The position numbers and the translations under genes are program-made. Below, one piece after another: positions 31,918 through 40,143 of a DNA stretch of 41,213 bases (positions are counted from its first letter, which is position 1; each line of letters begins with the position of its first letter). The stretch is from the NCBI GenBank assembly GCA_036397755.1, contig DASWII010000037.1:1-41213 (forward strand), given 5' to 3'. The notes beneath the pieces are model-generated. The model did no database searches. It was not told the DNA's origin and was given only the letters and a program-made list of their open reading frames with translations. This DNA is from CAMYLY01 sp036397755 (GTDB lineage Bacteria; Gemmatimonadota; Gemmatimonadetes; Gemmatimonadales; GWC2-71-9).

Positions 31918-32107
31918 CGTTCCGTAACATCAGGCGTACCGCGCCATTGCGCCGACCGAGTCGCGTTTGCGCGGCCCGGTCGGCGTTGGGACCCGAGAGT
32001 CCGGCCGCAAGTGTCGTTAGTCGTTCAGCCGGTCGCGGCCCCCTTCACGGAGGCATGGCCTCGCGGCTCTCCGACATGTCAGACCGCCCGTGTGCGGGTG
32101 GCGCGTC

Positions 32108-32785
32108 TCATCGGGCCCGCGCGACTCCCTTGATGACGGGCGCGAGCATGACGTCGCCGGAACCCGTGATGGTCGCGTTGGCGAATGTCGCACCCTCGAC
32201 GAACAGGAGGTGGACTTCGGTCGGCGTGTCCGTGTCGTCGAGAACGATCTCGAAGGCGACGTCGGTCTTGACGCCGGTCTGGGCCCCCGAAGGGATAATG
32301 ACGTCGTACGCGACCCCCGCCTCGTAGGTGGCTCCACCGAGCGCGAGGTCGTTCGCGAATTCGATCTGGGCCGAACTCACGAACAGCCGGACACCCTCGT
32401 AGGCGCCTACCTGCGCGAGTCCCGAGGCAATGACCAGGGGCGATTCGCCCTCAACCGGGAGGGCCAAAAGATCCAGGGTTACCGGCGCGTTCAGGGCGAT
32501 CGAAACCCAGGCACGCTCGTCGTCCAACGACCCGTGTGGGAGGGCGTCAATCGACGTGATGGTTACCGTCAACGTCGCGATGTCGGAAGCGCCGAACACA
32601 CTCCCACCGTTGGAAGTCGCCCCGTCGTCGCCGGCGGTCGCCGACGCGATCGGGATGTCCGAACGCTGCATGCTCAGCGTCAGCGGGGCGAGTTGGGCGG
32701 ATTCACCGCCGTCGCACGCGCCCACGAGGGCTCCCAACACGACCGGCAGCGCCCCGTACCTCATGTGAAGTCGTCTCATCTGCAT
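32108..32785 (-). CDS. DUF4382-like lipoprotein
   Basis: 225 residues from the ATG at 32785 with a GGAGGAA ribosome-binding site. Signal peptide with lipobox (LGALVGAC). The body follows the DUF4382 pattern: TVTITSIDALPHG, then AWVSIALNAPVTLDLLALPV, then GLAQVGAYEGVRLFVS. Such domains occur in secreted lipoproteins without known ligand. Third gene of the leftward lipoprotein run (67 bp after the coiled-coil lipoprotein at 33308). Confidence 0.78.
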   Translation of the reverse strand: MQMRRLHMRYGALPVVLGALVGACDGGESAQLAPLTLSMQRSDIPIASATAGDDGATSNGGSVFGASDIATLTVTITSIDALPHGSLDDERAWVSIALNAPVTLDLLALPVEGESPLVIASGLAQVGAYEGVRLFVSSAQIEFANDLALGGATYEAGVAYDVIIPSGAQTGVKTDVAFEIVLDDTDTPTEVHLLFVEGATFANATITGSGDVMLAPVIKGVARAR

Positions 32786-32852
32786 GGTCTGATTCCTCCG
32801 GCGTTGGTGATGTCTCGTCTGACGGCACGACGGCATGGTCGGACCGGCAGGC

Positions 32853-33308
32853 TCAAGGTTTCTTCGGCAGACTCATCGGTTCCGTCTCACCCCACACGCC
32901 AGTTTGCGGCAGTGAGGAAAGACGGTCGAGTTGCTGCCGAAGGGAGTCGACCGTCGTGCGCATCGACCCCGCCAGTCGGCTCCAATCCGGATCGGAGCGC
33001 CAATCGAGCTGATCGAGGTCGTTACGCAGTGTCTCGATTCGGTCGTGCAGGGCATCGAGCGCTGACGGCACGCGCCAGGTTGTGTCCTGCGTCGTACGGC
33101 GACGCGCGATCAGCGCCTCAACATCCGTCTCCAGCTGATCGAGCCCCGCACCGATTTCGGCCCGAAACGCGTCAACTTGATAGCTCGTAGCCGTTTCGTC
33201 GGCGCCGTCACCGCCGGCGGCCCCATCCGCACAACTCAGCATGCTCAGGACGGCGAACTGCCCGCAGATCATGGTCGATAGCACGAGCGGGCGCACTGGG
33301 TAGTTCAC
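32853..33308 (-). CDS. Small coiled-coil lipoprotein
   Basis: 151 residues from a GTG at 33308 with GGGAG six nt before it. Lipobox LSMLSC. After the Cys comes a Gly/Asp/Ala linker, then heptad-like helices (VDAFRAEIGAGLDQLETDVE, ALHDRIETLRNDLDQLDW, RTTVDSLRQQLDRLSSL). Probably a helical periplasmic spacer or partner protein. No family recognised. It starts 28 bp after the lipoprotein at 33337 ends. Confidence 0.75.
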   Translation of the reverse strand: MNYPVRPLVLSTMICGQFAVLSMLSCADGAAGGDGADETATSYQVDAFRAEIGAGLDQLETDVEALIARRRTTQDTTWRVPSALDALHDRIETLRNDLDQLDWRSDPDWSRLAGSMRTTVDSLRQQLDRLSSLPQTGVWGETEPMSLPKKP

Positions 33309-33336
33309 GTGTGTCTCCCGACTGGTTGGTCGCGGG

Positions 33337-34230
33337 TCAACTGCGCACGACGATCAAGAACTTGGACGTCATCCAGAACTCGCGTGGCTCGGTGATCTGG
33401 ATGCTGCCGCTGATGCGGCCGCGGCCGTCCGTCGGCGTGCCCAGATAGTCGAGATCCTGCCGTGAGGCGATCGTGTACTCTGCTTCGTCCGGCAAGGGGA
33501 TCGCCGTCACGTCGCGGATGTCGATTTGGGTAAACGCGGCCGGGTCCAGTTCGCGAGCCGGCTGTAGCGTCTGGCCGCGCCTCCCGAAGACGAAGAGGAA
33601 TCGGGCACCGCCCTCCTTCACGACGATGCCACGTTCCAACAGTTCATCCTTGGTTCCGATCACGTAGTAGGCGGTGTTCGGCTCGTCCACGAGCGTGGTC
33701 ACCGAATCCTGCAGCGCGACGTTCACGCTTTCCAACACCTCAAGCTGGTGATTGAGCTCCTCGAGCATGCTCCGCTGGCTCGCGATCACGGTCTCGAAGT
33801 CCCGTACCGATTGCGTCAGCGTCTCGACGCGGGAGCGGAGTGAGTCCGTCTCCGCTGAGACAGCGCCCAGGCGGCGCCTGGTATCCGCCAGCTGGCGTTC
33901 ACTGTTGACGAGGCGGTCGGTTACTTGGCCGACCTTGCTCACGACCCGACGATGCGCCGCTTCCATCGGCGATTCTCCGGCGTCGATCGCCACTTCTGCG
34001 AGACCGCCGACCTCGTCCAACTCCGCGCTGATCTCGCTCATGAGACGTGCGTTGGCCGCGACCTCGGAGAACAGGCGATCGTTCTCCGCGCGGATCGATT
34101 CCAATTGATCCAACTGTTCCTTTACCTCGGGGCTCGGGCCCCGCTCCGCGCATGCGGTCGCTGAGAGCAAGCCGAAGACGATCAGCGCCATCGCGCTGGT
34201 GACGCGTGCTCGACGTGGTCGCGGTTTCAT
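33337..34230 (-). CDS. Coiled-coil lipoprotein with C-terminal beta domain
   Basis: 297 residues from the ATG at 34230 with an AGGAGG site. Lipobox LLSATAC. Residues 30-190 are a long coiled coil (EVKEQLDQLESIRAENDRLF, SERQLADTRRRLGAVSAETD, SLRSRVETLTQSVRDFETVI). A beta-rich domain follows (NTAYYVIGTKDELLERGIVV, KEGGARFLFVFGRRGQ) ending TSKFLIVVRS. This domain order is seen in uncharacterised Bacteroidota/Gemmatimonadota lipoproteins. First gene of the leftward lipoprotein run. The heptamer cluster lies just upstream. Confidence 0.75.
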   Translation of the reverse strand: MKPRPRRARVTSAMALIVFGLLSATACAERGPSPEVKEQLDQLESIRAENDRLFSEVAANARLMSEISAELDEVGGLAEVAIDAGESPMEAAHRRVVSKVGQVTDRLVNSERQLADTRRRLGAVSAETDSLRSRVETLTQSVRDFETVIASQRSMLEELNHQLEVLESVNVALQDSVTTLVDEPNTAYYVIGTKDELLERGIVVKEGGARFLFVFGRRGQTLQPARELDPAAFTQIDIRDVTAIPLPDEAEYTIASRQDLDYLGTPTDGRGRISGSIQITEPREFWMTSKFLIVVRS

Positions 34231-34313
34231 CGCGCTCCTCCTGTTCCCGGTCTGCAAGTTCTTGCGAGTGCCTCACGTGCACTTTCGCGTCGTGGAGAAG
34301 CATGTCGTGGGTG

Positions 34314-34432
34314 CGTTAGACGCGCGTCGACCACGTTGCCGGTCACCGCCGTTAGACGAGCGTTAGCCACGACGCTGCGCCCCCGGCTCCTCTCCCGGGC
34401 CCCGCTGCGTCACCCCAAACGCGGTTCTAACG
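34314..34432. promoter_or_regulatory. Cluster of CGTTAGA/TCTAACG heptamers (left)
   Basis: Copies at 34314-34320, 34350-34356 and, inverted, 34426-34432, with a one-base variant (CGTTAGC) at 34361-34367. They lie in the divergent region between the lipoprotein run and the gene at 34686. The same heptamers fill the intergenic region at 36.6 kb. A 14-mer CGGTTCTAACGGCC is shared by the two regions. Confidence 0.6.
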
Positions 34433-34685
34433 GCCTCCCTCGATACTGATCGTGGCGTGGGTGCGGCGCGGTGCCGGCGCCCATGCGCGATGCGGCGTGT
34501 GATCGGAATCACGACCGTGGGGGCTCGCGGCACGGAAACCTCGGCCCAACCCGAATGGCTGCGACCGGTCTTAGGCTCGCCGGAAGTCCCCAAACACGGC
34601 GAGCACCATACACGTGCCTGGCACGACTGGGCACCCGAGGAGTGACGCCGCGGCAGGGTCGAGGCGTTTCGCGAAAGGAGACAAC

Positions 34686-35363
34686 ATGTGGGACAGGACG
34701 AATCAGAGCGACGATCAGGCCCACCGCCGGCGCGCTCTGTGGATCCTGGCGCCAGCGGTGCTGCTCGCCGCGGCGGCCGGACTGGCGGTGGCGGGAGGAT
34801 GGAGTGGCCTCACCTCGAACCGCGTCGAGGCGACGATCCCGTCTGGGAGTACGTTACTGGGGGCGCTCGACCACACGATCTCCACCGAGTCCGGCCGTGT
34901 CGGCGACGCCGTGGAAGTCGTAACCGTTGAGCCGTTGCGGATCCAGGAGCACTACGTCATTCCGACGGGTGCACGCTTGCGTGGAGAAATCACCCACGTG
35001 CGAGGCGGCGGGCGCCTCGGAGGCGCGCCCGAACTGACGATACGGTTCACGCAACTGGAGACCGATGGCGGCACGTACGACATCGCCGCGGAGCCCTTCC
35101 GGGTGCGCGGTAAGGACGACGCGGGCAAGACCGTCGCGCAGATCGGCGGCGGTGCCGCGGCGGGCGGGATCCTCGGCGGCGTGCTCGGCGGCGGCGACGA
35201 CATCCTCAAGGGCGCGGCCGTTGGGGCTGCCATCGGCACAGGCGTCGCGGTCGCGACCAAGGGCGACGACATCGTGTTGCCGGCCGGCCTGAAGCTCAAG
35301 GTGCGTTTGGTGGAGCCGGTGACGGTGATGGCGCAGCGATGGGAGGAGAACGGTGAAACCTAG
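34686..35363 (+). CDS. Membrane-anchored protein with glycine-rich segment
   Basis: 225 residues from the ATG at 34686 (AAAGGAG before it). One N-terminal membrane helix (LWILAPAVLLAAAAGLAVAG), then an exported beta-rich domain (ATIPSGSTLLGALDHTISTE, VIPTGARLRGEITHV), a glycine-zipper-like run (IGGGAAAGGILGGVLGGG, AAVGAAIGTGVAVA), and a closing beta strand (LPAGLKLKVRLVEPV). This combination of a 'smooth' beta domain with a Gly-zipper is seen in uncharacterised Acidobacteria/Gemmatimonadota proteins. A TTTCGCGAAA palindrome (34667-34676) is just upstream of the ribosome-binding site. Confidence 0.75.
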   Translation: MWDRTNQSDDQAHRRRALWILAPAVLLAAAAGLAVAGGWSGLTSNRVEATIPSGSTLLGALDHTISTESGRVGDAVEVVTVEPLRIQEHYVIPTGARLRGEITHVRGGGRLGGAPELTIRFTQLETDGGTYDIAAEPFRVRGKDDAGKTVAQIGGGAAAGGILGGVLGGGDDILKGAAVGAAIGTGVAVATKGDDIVLPAGLKLKVRLVEPVTVMAQRWEENGET

Positions 35364-35431
35364 AACCTGAGACATGGGACCTGCGAGCCGGGACGCATGT
35401 CCCGGCTCGCAGGTCTCATGTTTCAGGTTCT
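35362..35431. terminator. 70-nt two-way terminator hairpin
   Basis: 33-nt arms (35362-35394 and 35399-35431) around a GCAT loop. Only two positions are not Watson-Crick, and both become G-U pairs in the rightward transcript. The arms include parts of both flanking stop codons (rightward gene ends 35363, leftward gene ends 35430). An unusually long and exact stem. Confidence 0.85.
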
Positions 35432-36494
35432 ACTGACACTCCGCCGGCTTGGCGTGGAGTTGAATATTCCCGCCGTCGAGCGTGCCCGTCGCCCGGTACC
35501 CGGTAGACAGAGCGATCTCGAACGTATCCTCTCGACCAGGTTCACCCCGGTCTGACACGATCACCTCGTACGTACCGAGCTCACCGTCGATCTCGGCGGT
35601 TCCGGTGATGCGGCGTGTCGTGGCATCCACGACCTCATAGCCGGTGACGCCGGTGCCTTTGACCTTGAGCCGGCTGTCGTGATCGATGTAGGCGAGGTGA
35701 CCCCAGAGCCCGTTCGACTTGATCCCGCCGGCAACTCCGAACGTGGCCTTCGCGCCGTTCACGGTGATCCAACCGCCGCCGGTCACGAAGTCGCCGTGCG
35801 GAGGCGGGCAGTCCTTCGCACACTGAATGTCGGCGTGAGCAGACGCGACCACGACGTCCGCCACACCCGGAATCACGATGTGTAGGGCGTTGACGGTGAT
35901 GGCGTCGGACGTGCTCGCCTGCTCGTTGATGATCACCTCACCGCCGCCCGGGAGCGGGACGGACTGATTCGGACGGCTCCGCACCGCGATCGCCGTTCCG
36001 TCCACCGTCAACCGCGTAATATCGGAACTGGCCGAGAGGCGCGTGGCGCCGCGTTCGCAGCGGGCCGCGGCTCGGGCGATGAGGAACTCCGCCGTGATCG
36101 TGTGTCCTCCGACGGTGACCACCACGTCGGCGGCCGACGCCTCCGAACGGCTCTCGTCACCCTGTGCGACGGTCGCGGCGTGTAGGACCTGGGCCGTCAG
36201 GACACCGGGAACCTCCGCCGACAGCAACGTCGCTTCATCGGCTCCTCCCGATGGCGCCAGCGGGCCGGCCTGACTCAACGTGACGCGCACGCCCAGGGCG
36301 GGAACGAGCGCGCGACTGGCCGTGGCCTCGCCACTGTAGGAATGGCTGAGGGAAACGTCCCCTTGGCGACTTTTCGCCTGATCCAGCACGGCCGGTATTT
36401 CCGGGCCGGTCGTTGTTCGGGTGTCCCGCTCGCAGCCAGGAAGCGTCAGCATGCTGGCCAACACGCCGACCATGAGGCTCATCCTTCGGTTCAT
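35430..36494 (-). CDS. Lipoprotein with choice-of-anchor-P and post-COAP domains
   Basis: 354 residues from the ATG at 36494 (GGAGG before it). Lipobox LTLPGC. Middle domain (ATLLSAEVPGVLTAQVLHAA, NEQASTSDAITVNALHIVIP) follows the choice-of-anchor-P pattern I know from secreted Actinobacteria/Gemmatimonadota proteins. The C-terminal domain (DFVTGGGWITVNGAKATFGV, GGIKSNGLWGHLAYIDHDSR) is the 'post-COAP-1' type. No catalytic residues. Convergent with the gene at 34686 and separated by the long hairpin. Confidence 0.85.
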   Translation of the reverse strand: MNRRMSLMVGVLASMLTLPGCERDTRTTTGPEIPAVLDQAKSRQGDVSLSHSYSGEATASRALVPALGVRVTLSQAGPLAPSGGADEATLLSAEVPGVLTAQVLHAATVAQGDESRSEASAADVVVTVGGHTITAEFLIARAAARCERGATRLSASSDITRLTVDGTAIAVRSRPNQSVPLPGGGEVIINEQASTSDAITVNALHIVIPGVADVVVASAHADIQCAKDCPPPHGDFVTGGGWITVNGAKATFGVAGGIKSNGLWGHLAYIDHDSRLKVKGTGVTGYEVVDATTRRITGTAEIDGELGTYEVIVSDRGEPGREDTFEIALSTGYRATGTLDGGNIQLHAKPAECQ

Positions 36495-36569
36495 TCTCCG
36501 CCTCCTTAGTCTCGATGTGGTAGGGAAATCTCAATGCATGGCCTGCGAGCAAGCACGGTACCGCCGTGC

Positions 36570-36686
36570 CGTTAGATCGCGGTCATAGGTCTTCACAGGA
36601 CCCGCAGACCGATACTCGCCGGCCCGGCGTCGGTTCTAACGGCCGTCTAACGGAAACACCACGACCCTCTCGACACCGTTCTAACA
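36570..36686. promoter_or_regulatory. Cluster of CGTTAGA/TCTAACG heptamers (right)
   Basis: Copies at 36570-36576, inverted at 36635-36641 and 36646-36652, and a variant TCTAACA at 36680-36686. They lie between the divergent lipoprotein (36494) and PP2C (36799) genes. ECF-sigma -10 boxes can look like GTCTAA, but I see no GGAAC-type -35 at the right distance. Confidence 0.6.
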
Positions 36687-36798
36687 GGACCGGGGCGAGA
36701 TTGTTTCCGCGTGCCACTGTGATGGTCACGTGAGGTGGACCGTGGGAAATCGTGGAGGCGTGTCGGGCGCGCAGACACGGAAGCGAAAGGAGTCTCTC

Positions 36799-37677
36799 AT
36801 GATCGACTGGTTGCGGCACTCTACGCCGGTGCACCGTCCCGCGTTGCCGAGCCGTTCGCCGTTGCGTCGGAACCGGAGGGTACAGTTTGTCGCCGGTTGC
36901 GCAACGTATGTCGGACGTCGGGCTCGGAATGAGGACGCCTGTACGGTGCAGGACCTCGCCGGACCTGCGGCGCGCAGTCCCGCCGATGCTTTTCGCAGCC
37001 GGCGATACACGGACGACGGCGTCCTTTTCCTGGCCGTCGCGGACGGCATGGGCGGTCACGTTGGTGGGGACATTGCGAGTGGGATAGCCGTCGGAACCGG
37101 CCTTCGGGAGGTCCGAAATCTCCTGAGTGTTCGGGGTCTGGGGGGTTCGATGACGGAAGCGCTTCGCCGAGTGGTCGAGACCTGCGATCGCACGATTCGT
37201 TCGGAGAGCGAGCGCGATCCCACGCTACTCGGCATGGGCACAACGCTGACGATGGCGCTCGTGACGTGGCCGTACCTCCACGTGGCGCACGTCGGTGACA
37301 GTCGCTGCTATCTGTTTCGTAACAACACACTCATCCAGCTCACGCACGATCACACGATCGCTGGGGCGCTCGCGGCTCATGGCGCGATCGACGCCGACGC
37401 GATCGAGCAGTCACCCTTCGCGCATGTGCTGGCGAACGCCCTCGGCGGACACGAAAACGGTGTCAAGGCGGAAATGTGCGCCGTTCGATTGCACGTCGGT
37501 GACGCCGTGTTGGTGTGCAGCGACGGACTCACGCGGGGGCTGACCCAGGCCGAGATCGTCAAACTCCTGAGCGCGCCGCACGCGACAAGCGCATCGCTCG
37601 TCGAGGCGGCCAAGGCCGCCGAGGTCTCGGATAACACCACCGTGGCACTGGGGTGGTGTTGTCCGGCGGCGGGCTAG
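36799..37677 (+). CDS. PP2C-family Ser/Thr protein phosphatase
   Basis: 292 residues from the ATG at 36799 with AAAGGAG before it. The earlier frame start adds only basic residues. PPM motifs in order: RNED (43-46), VADGMGGH (80-87), LGMGTTLTMALV, VAHVGDSRCYLF, LTHDHT, VLVCSDGLTRGL and DNTTVALG. All metal-binding Asp residues are in place. It should reverse the action of Hanks-type kinases such as the four in this window, though none is adjacent. Cytoplasmic, no membrane helix. About 10 extra residues lie between RNED and DGMGGH. Confidence 0.95.
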   Translation: MIDWLRHSTPVHRPALPSRSPLRRNRRVQFVAGCATYVGRRARNEDACTVQDLAGPAARSPADAFRSRRYTDDGVLFLAVADGMGGHVGGDIASGIAVGTGLREVRNLLSVRGLGGSMTEALRRVVETCDRTIRSESERDPTLLGMGTTLTMALVTWPYLHVAHVGDSRCYLFRNNTLIQLTHDHTIAGALAAHGAIDADAIEQSPFAHVLANALGGHENGVKAEMCAVRLHVGDAVLVCSDGLTRGLTQAEIVKLLSAPHATSASLVEAAKAAEVSDNTTVALGWCCPAAG

Positions 37678-37733
37678 GAACTGAGACCTGTGAGCACGAC
37701 GCACGACGTACGCCCACCCCACCCGTGCACTAT

Positions 37734-37784
37734 GCACTCTGCACCGGGAGGGTCAGAAGGGGCAGGAGGGGGTAGAAGGGGCAG
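37734..37784. repeat. Short repeats before the outer-membrane-type gene
   Basis: GCACTCTGCACCGGGAGGGT (37734-37753) has a near copy at 38336-38356 after the gene, so the pair brackets it. From 37756 an AGAAGGGGCAG unit repeats with variation. No function is assigned. Confidence 0.5.
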
Positions 37785-37818
37785 TTCGTATCACGTTTCA
37801 GGTCATCACGGAGGACGT

Positions 37819-38292
37819 ATGAAAGGACTAACGAAGGCTTCGATCGTAACGCTGGTGGCTGTCGCCATCCCCGCGACAGCGCTCGCGCAAGGGACGACCA
37901 CCACCGCGGACCGAGAAGCGCGCATCGGTTCGAATCTCTCGTACCATTTCGACACCCGCGATCCGGGGCTTGGCGCTCAGCTCGACGTCCCGGTGTCGGC
38001 CCAGATCGCTCTCTACCCATCGGGCGCGGTCTATTTCGTGGATCAGGGTTCACTCATAGGGATCAATGCGGATCTGAAGTATCGGTTGCCCGTGCCGCTG
38101 TACGTCGGAGGTGGTCTGAACGTGCTCCGGCGCGCCGTGAACGGCACCGAGCGAACCGATGCGGGATTGAACCTGCTAGGCGGTGTGGAGGGTCGTTACG
38201 GCCGCGTCCACCCGTTCGCCGAGGGGCGCATCATCTTGAACGACGGCAGCGCGTTCCTGCTCGCGGCGGGCCTCAATATCGGGCTGCGATAG
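37819..38292 (+). CDS. Small outer-membrane beta-barrel-type protein
   Basis: 157 residues from the ATG at 37819 (GGAGG before it). Signal peptide ending AIPATALAQG. The mature part alternates polar/hydrophobic strands with Gly turns (RIGSNLSYHFDTRDPGLGAQ, LDVPVSAQIALYPSGAVYFV, VPLYVGGGLNVLRRAVNG, VHPFAEGRIILNDGSAFLLA) and ends in LNIGLR. It fits the small OMP beta-barrel group. Substrate unknown. It follows the PP2C gene on the same strand with 141 bp between. Confidence 0.8.
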   Translation: MKGLTKASIVTLVAVAIPATALAQGTTTTADREARIGSNLSYHFDTRDPGLGAQLDVPVSAQIALYPSGAVYFVDQGSLIGINADLKYRLPVPLYVGGGLNVLRRAVNGTERTDAGLNLLGGVEGRYGRVHPFAEGRIILNDGSAFLLAAGLNIGLR

Positions 38293-38299
38293 GTTCGCG

Positions 38300-38334
38300 G
38301 GGTGCGGGGTGCTGGGATGCAGCACCCCGCACCC
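38300..38334 (+). terminator. 15-bp perfect hairpin after the beta-barrel gene
   Basis: GGGTGCGGGGTGCTG (38300-38314) pairs perfectly with 38320-38334, loop GGATG, 7 nt after the stop. No T-run. Confidence 0.8.
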
Positions 38335-38358
38335 TGCACGCTGCACCGGGGGGGCAGA

Positions 38359-38693
38359 TCACCACTGCGGACGCTTCTCGGTGGATTCGCGTGGGATGAT
38401 GCGGATGCTCACAATGCGATCCCCGCGCCGTACCTTGAGGCCGACGAGCACACCAGACTCGATCTGCCCGAGGTGCTCGCCGGCCTGACGCGACGTGATC
38501 GGCAGACCGGCCACGGTGAGGATCACATCCCGATCTGGAGGTCGGCGACTTCCGCACATCGGATCTCATCGCGACGTCCCGCGCCCACCCCAAGCGCCGG
38601 CACGCGAGCGATCGGCAGACCGGCCACTCGCCCCGCGGCGAGGAATGAGCGCAGAGCGCCGGTGGCCAGGGCGAGAGACCGGACGCTCGCACC
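38359..38693 (-). pseudogene. PDZ-domain protein remnant with frameshift
   Basis: Directly after the CsgG-like gene's stop a high-GC frame gives LALATGALRSFLAAGRVAGL, then PIARVPALGVGAGRRDEIRC, then AEVADLQIG and a stop. Dropping one base there continues as DVILTVAGLPITSRQ, QIESGVLVGLKVRRGDRIVS, a typical PDZ end ('GDVILxVxGxxV.. RRGxRxxxxRI'). A single missing G in the GGG run near 38539 explains it. The fragment lacks a normal start and the protease part that PDZ domains usually follow. It could be a sequencing error rather than a true mutation. Confidence 0.65.
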
Positions 38694-39947
38694 TCACGGC
38701 CTGTACTCAGTCAACCTCAGCTCCATCCTCGTGGCGTCGTCATTGAGCACCATCCGGAGCGGCAGGGCCACATCGCGCGCCACGCACGACTCGAGGCGGA
38801 CCGCGTCGTTCTCGCGAAAGACGATCAGCACTCCGGATTGCCCGGCCTCGGCGCACTGGCTCTCGACCCGGATCGACGAGCTCTCTCCCCCGCTGCTGTA
38901 GGACCACCCATCACCCACCGCGAGCTCGTGACCCGACAGCATGATCCACGCCGTCGGGTTGAGCAGCGTCATCCCGAGAGGCCCGAGGGCCATAAACTGG
39001 CCCATCCCCATCTGCATCCCCTCGGCACCGATACCGGTCGTGACGGTGGACGAGTACGACTCATCACCCAACTGTCCGCTGACGGCCATGCGGACGCGGC
39101 CCTGCCCCGCCGGCTGGAGATCCAGCTGGTAGAACCCCGACTGCTTCTGGCCGTCTTCGATCTGTTCGGCGGCGTACCGGAAATGCTCCGTGCCGCGGAA
39201 CTGGTATGGCGCCCACATAAAGGCACCGCCCACGCCGACGGCTCCACCCGACACGGCCATCGTGGGCGCCGACGGCGCGACGACGGCGGGGGCCGGCTCG
39301 ACGGGTGCCGGAGCGCTGACCACGAACGTGCCAAGCCGCGGCAACCCTCCGGCGATGGCACCGGCGAGTTCTTCCACGGCCTTGTAGGTCGCTTCGCCCA
39401 GCGCCGACTTCTTGAACTGGTCGCCCGACAAATCGATTCTCCCCAGATCCGCGCCTCCTCGAGCCCGCGCCGCGAGATCCCATCCACCGCGATCCGATGT
39501 CCCGTTGCCGGTCGCGACCGTCACCATCTGCCCGCTCGCGACGTCCAACAGGCGGGCCTCGAGCGTCACCAGCGCCACCTCGCGGCGCCTGCCGAGTCCC
39601 AGTCGCACGCCGCCGACACTGACCCCAGCCGCCTCCCCTCGTCCGGACTCCTTGCCGAAATACACGATCGCGCCCTCGACCCGACCTTCGGTCGAGTCTT
39701 CGGCACTGGAGAGTACTCCCATTTCCACGAGTCGCTTGCGCACGAGTTCGGCGATCCCGCCGCCGAGATCGTACTTGCCGCCGAACACCTCCTCGACCGA
39801 CGCCATTACCGCGAACTGATCGAACGCCTGCACCTCGACGCGCTTCGCGCCGGCACGGTCCTGCGCGCGCGCCACGCCGCTCAGCACCACGCACATCCCG
39901 AGCACGCCGATCGTGACGACGCCGTATTCGCTTCTCCGCCTGATCAT
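38694..39947 (-). CDS. CsgG-like exported protein
   Basis: 417 residues from the ATG at 39947 (GGAG before it). The frame is open further upstream but Pro/Arg-rich. Signal peptide ending GVARAQD. Residues 30-210 follow the CsgG/curli-secretion-like pattern: IAELVRKRLVEMGVL, EGAIVYFGKESG, EVALVTLEARLLDVASGQMV, AVEELAGAIAGGLPRL. The second half is beta-rich (FRYAAEQIEDGQKQSGFYQL, VRMAVSGQLGDESYSSTVTT) and not recognised. No lipobox, unlike CsgG itself. Envelope location expected, role unknown. Confidence 0.75.
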   Translation of the reverse strand: MIRRRSEYGVVTIGVLGMCVVLSGVARAQDRAGAKRVEVQAFDQFAVMASVEEVFGGKYDLGGGIAELVRKRLVEMGVLSSAEDSTEGRVEGAIVYFGKESGRGEAAGVSVGGVRLGLGRRREVALVTLEARLLDVASGQMVTVATGNGTSDRGGWDLAARARGGADLGRIDLSGDQFKKSALGEATYKAVEELAGAIAGGLPRLGTFVVSAPAPVEPAPAVVAPSAPTMAVSGGAVGVGGAFMWAPYQFRGTEHFRYAAEQIEDGQKQSGFYQLDLQPAGQGRVRMAVSGQLGDESYSSTVTTGIGAEGMQMGMGQFMALGPLGMTLLNPTAWIMLSGHELAVGDGWSYSSGGESSSIRVESQCAEAGQSGVLIVFRENDAVRLESCVARDVALPLRMVLNDDATRMELRLTEYRP

Positions 39948-40143
39948 CGTGGTTCTCCGCGTTCGCGCCGGAGCCCGTGGCCCCGGCCGAGGATCACGGT
40001 CGGGGCGAAGCTCCGGCACCCATGGTCCAAACGTATGAGGCGCGGGTCACCTCGGATAGAGCAGGCACCGTGCGGCACCCTTGGCGGCCGGCCGCTCCGA
40101 GGTATAGTTTGCCTCGAACCTGCTTGGCATTTGGAGCGCCACC

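Noticed and set aside
34258..34685. Riboswitch or small RNA in the 430-bp gap
   Set aside because: I see only heptamers, a GTGAT-N4-ATCAC dyad and a TTTCGCGAAA palindrome, with no known riboswitch motif.
36570..36690. ECF-sigma promoter for the PP2C gene
   Set aside because: TCTAACG resembles a -10 box, but no GGAAC-like -35 is found 15-18 nt upstream of any copy.
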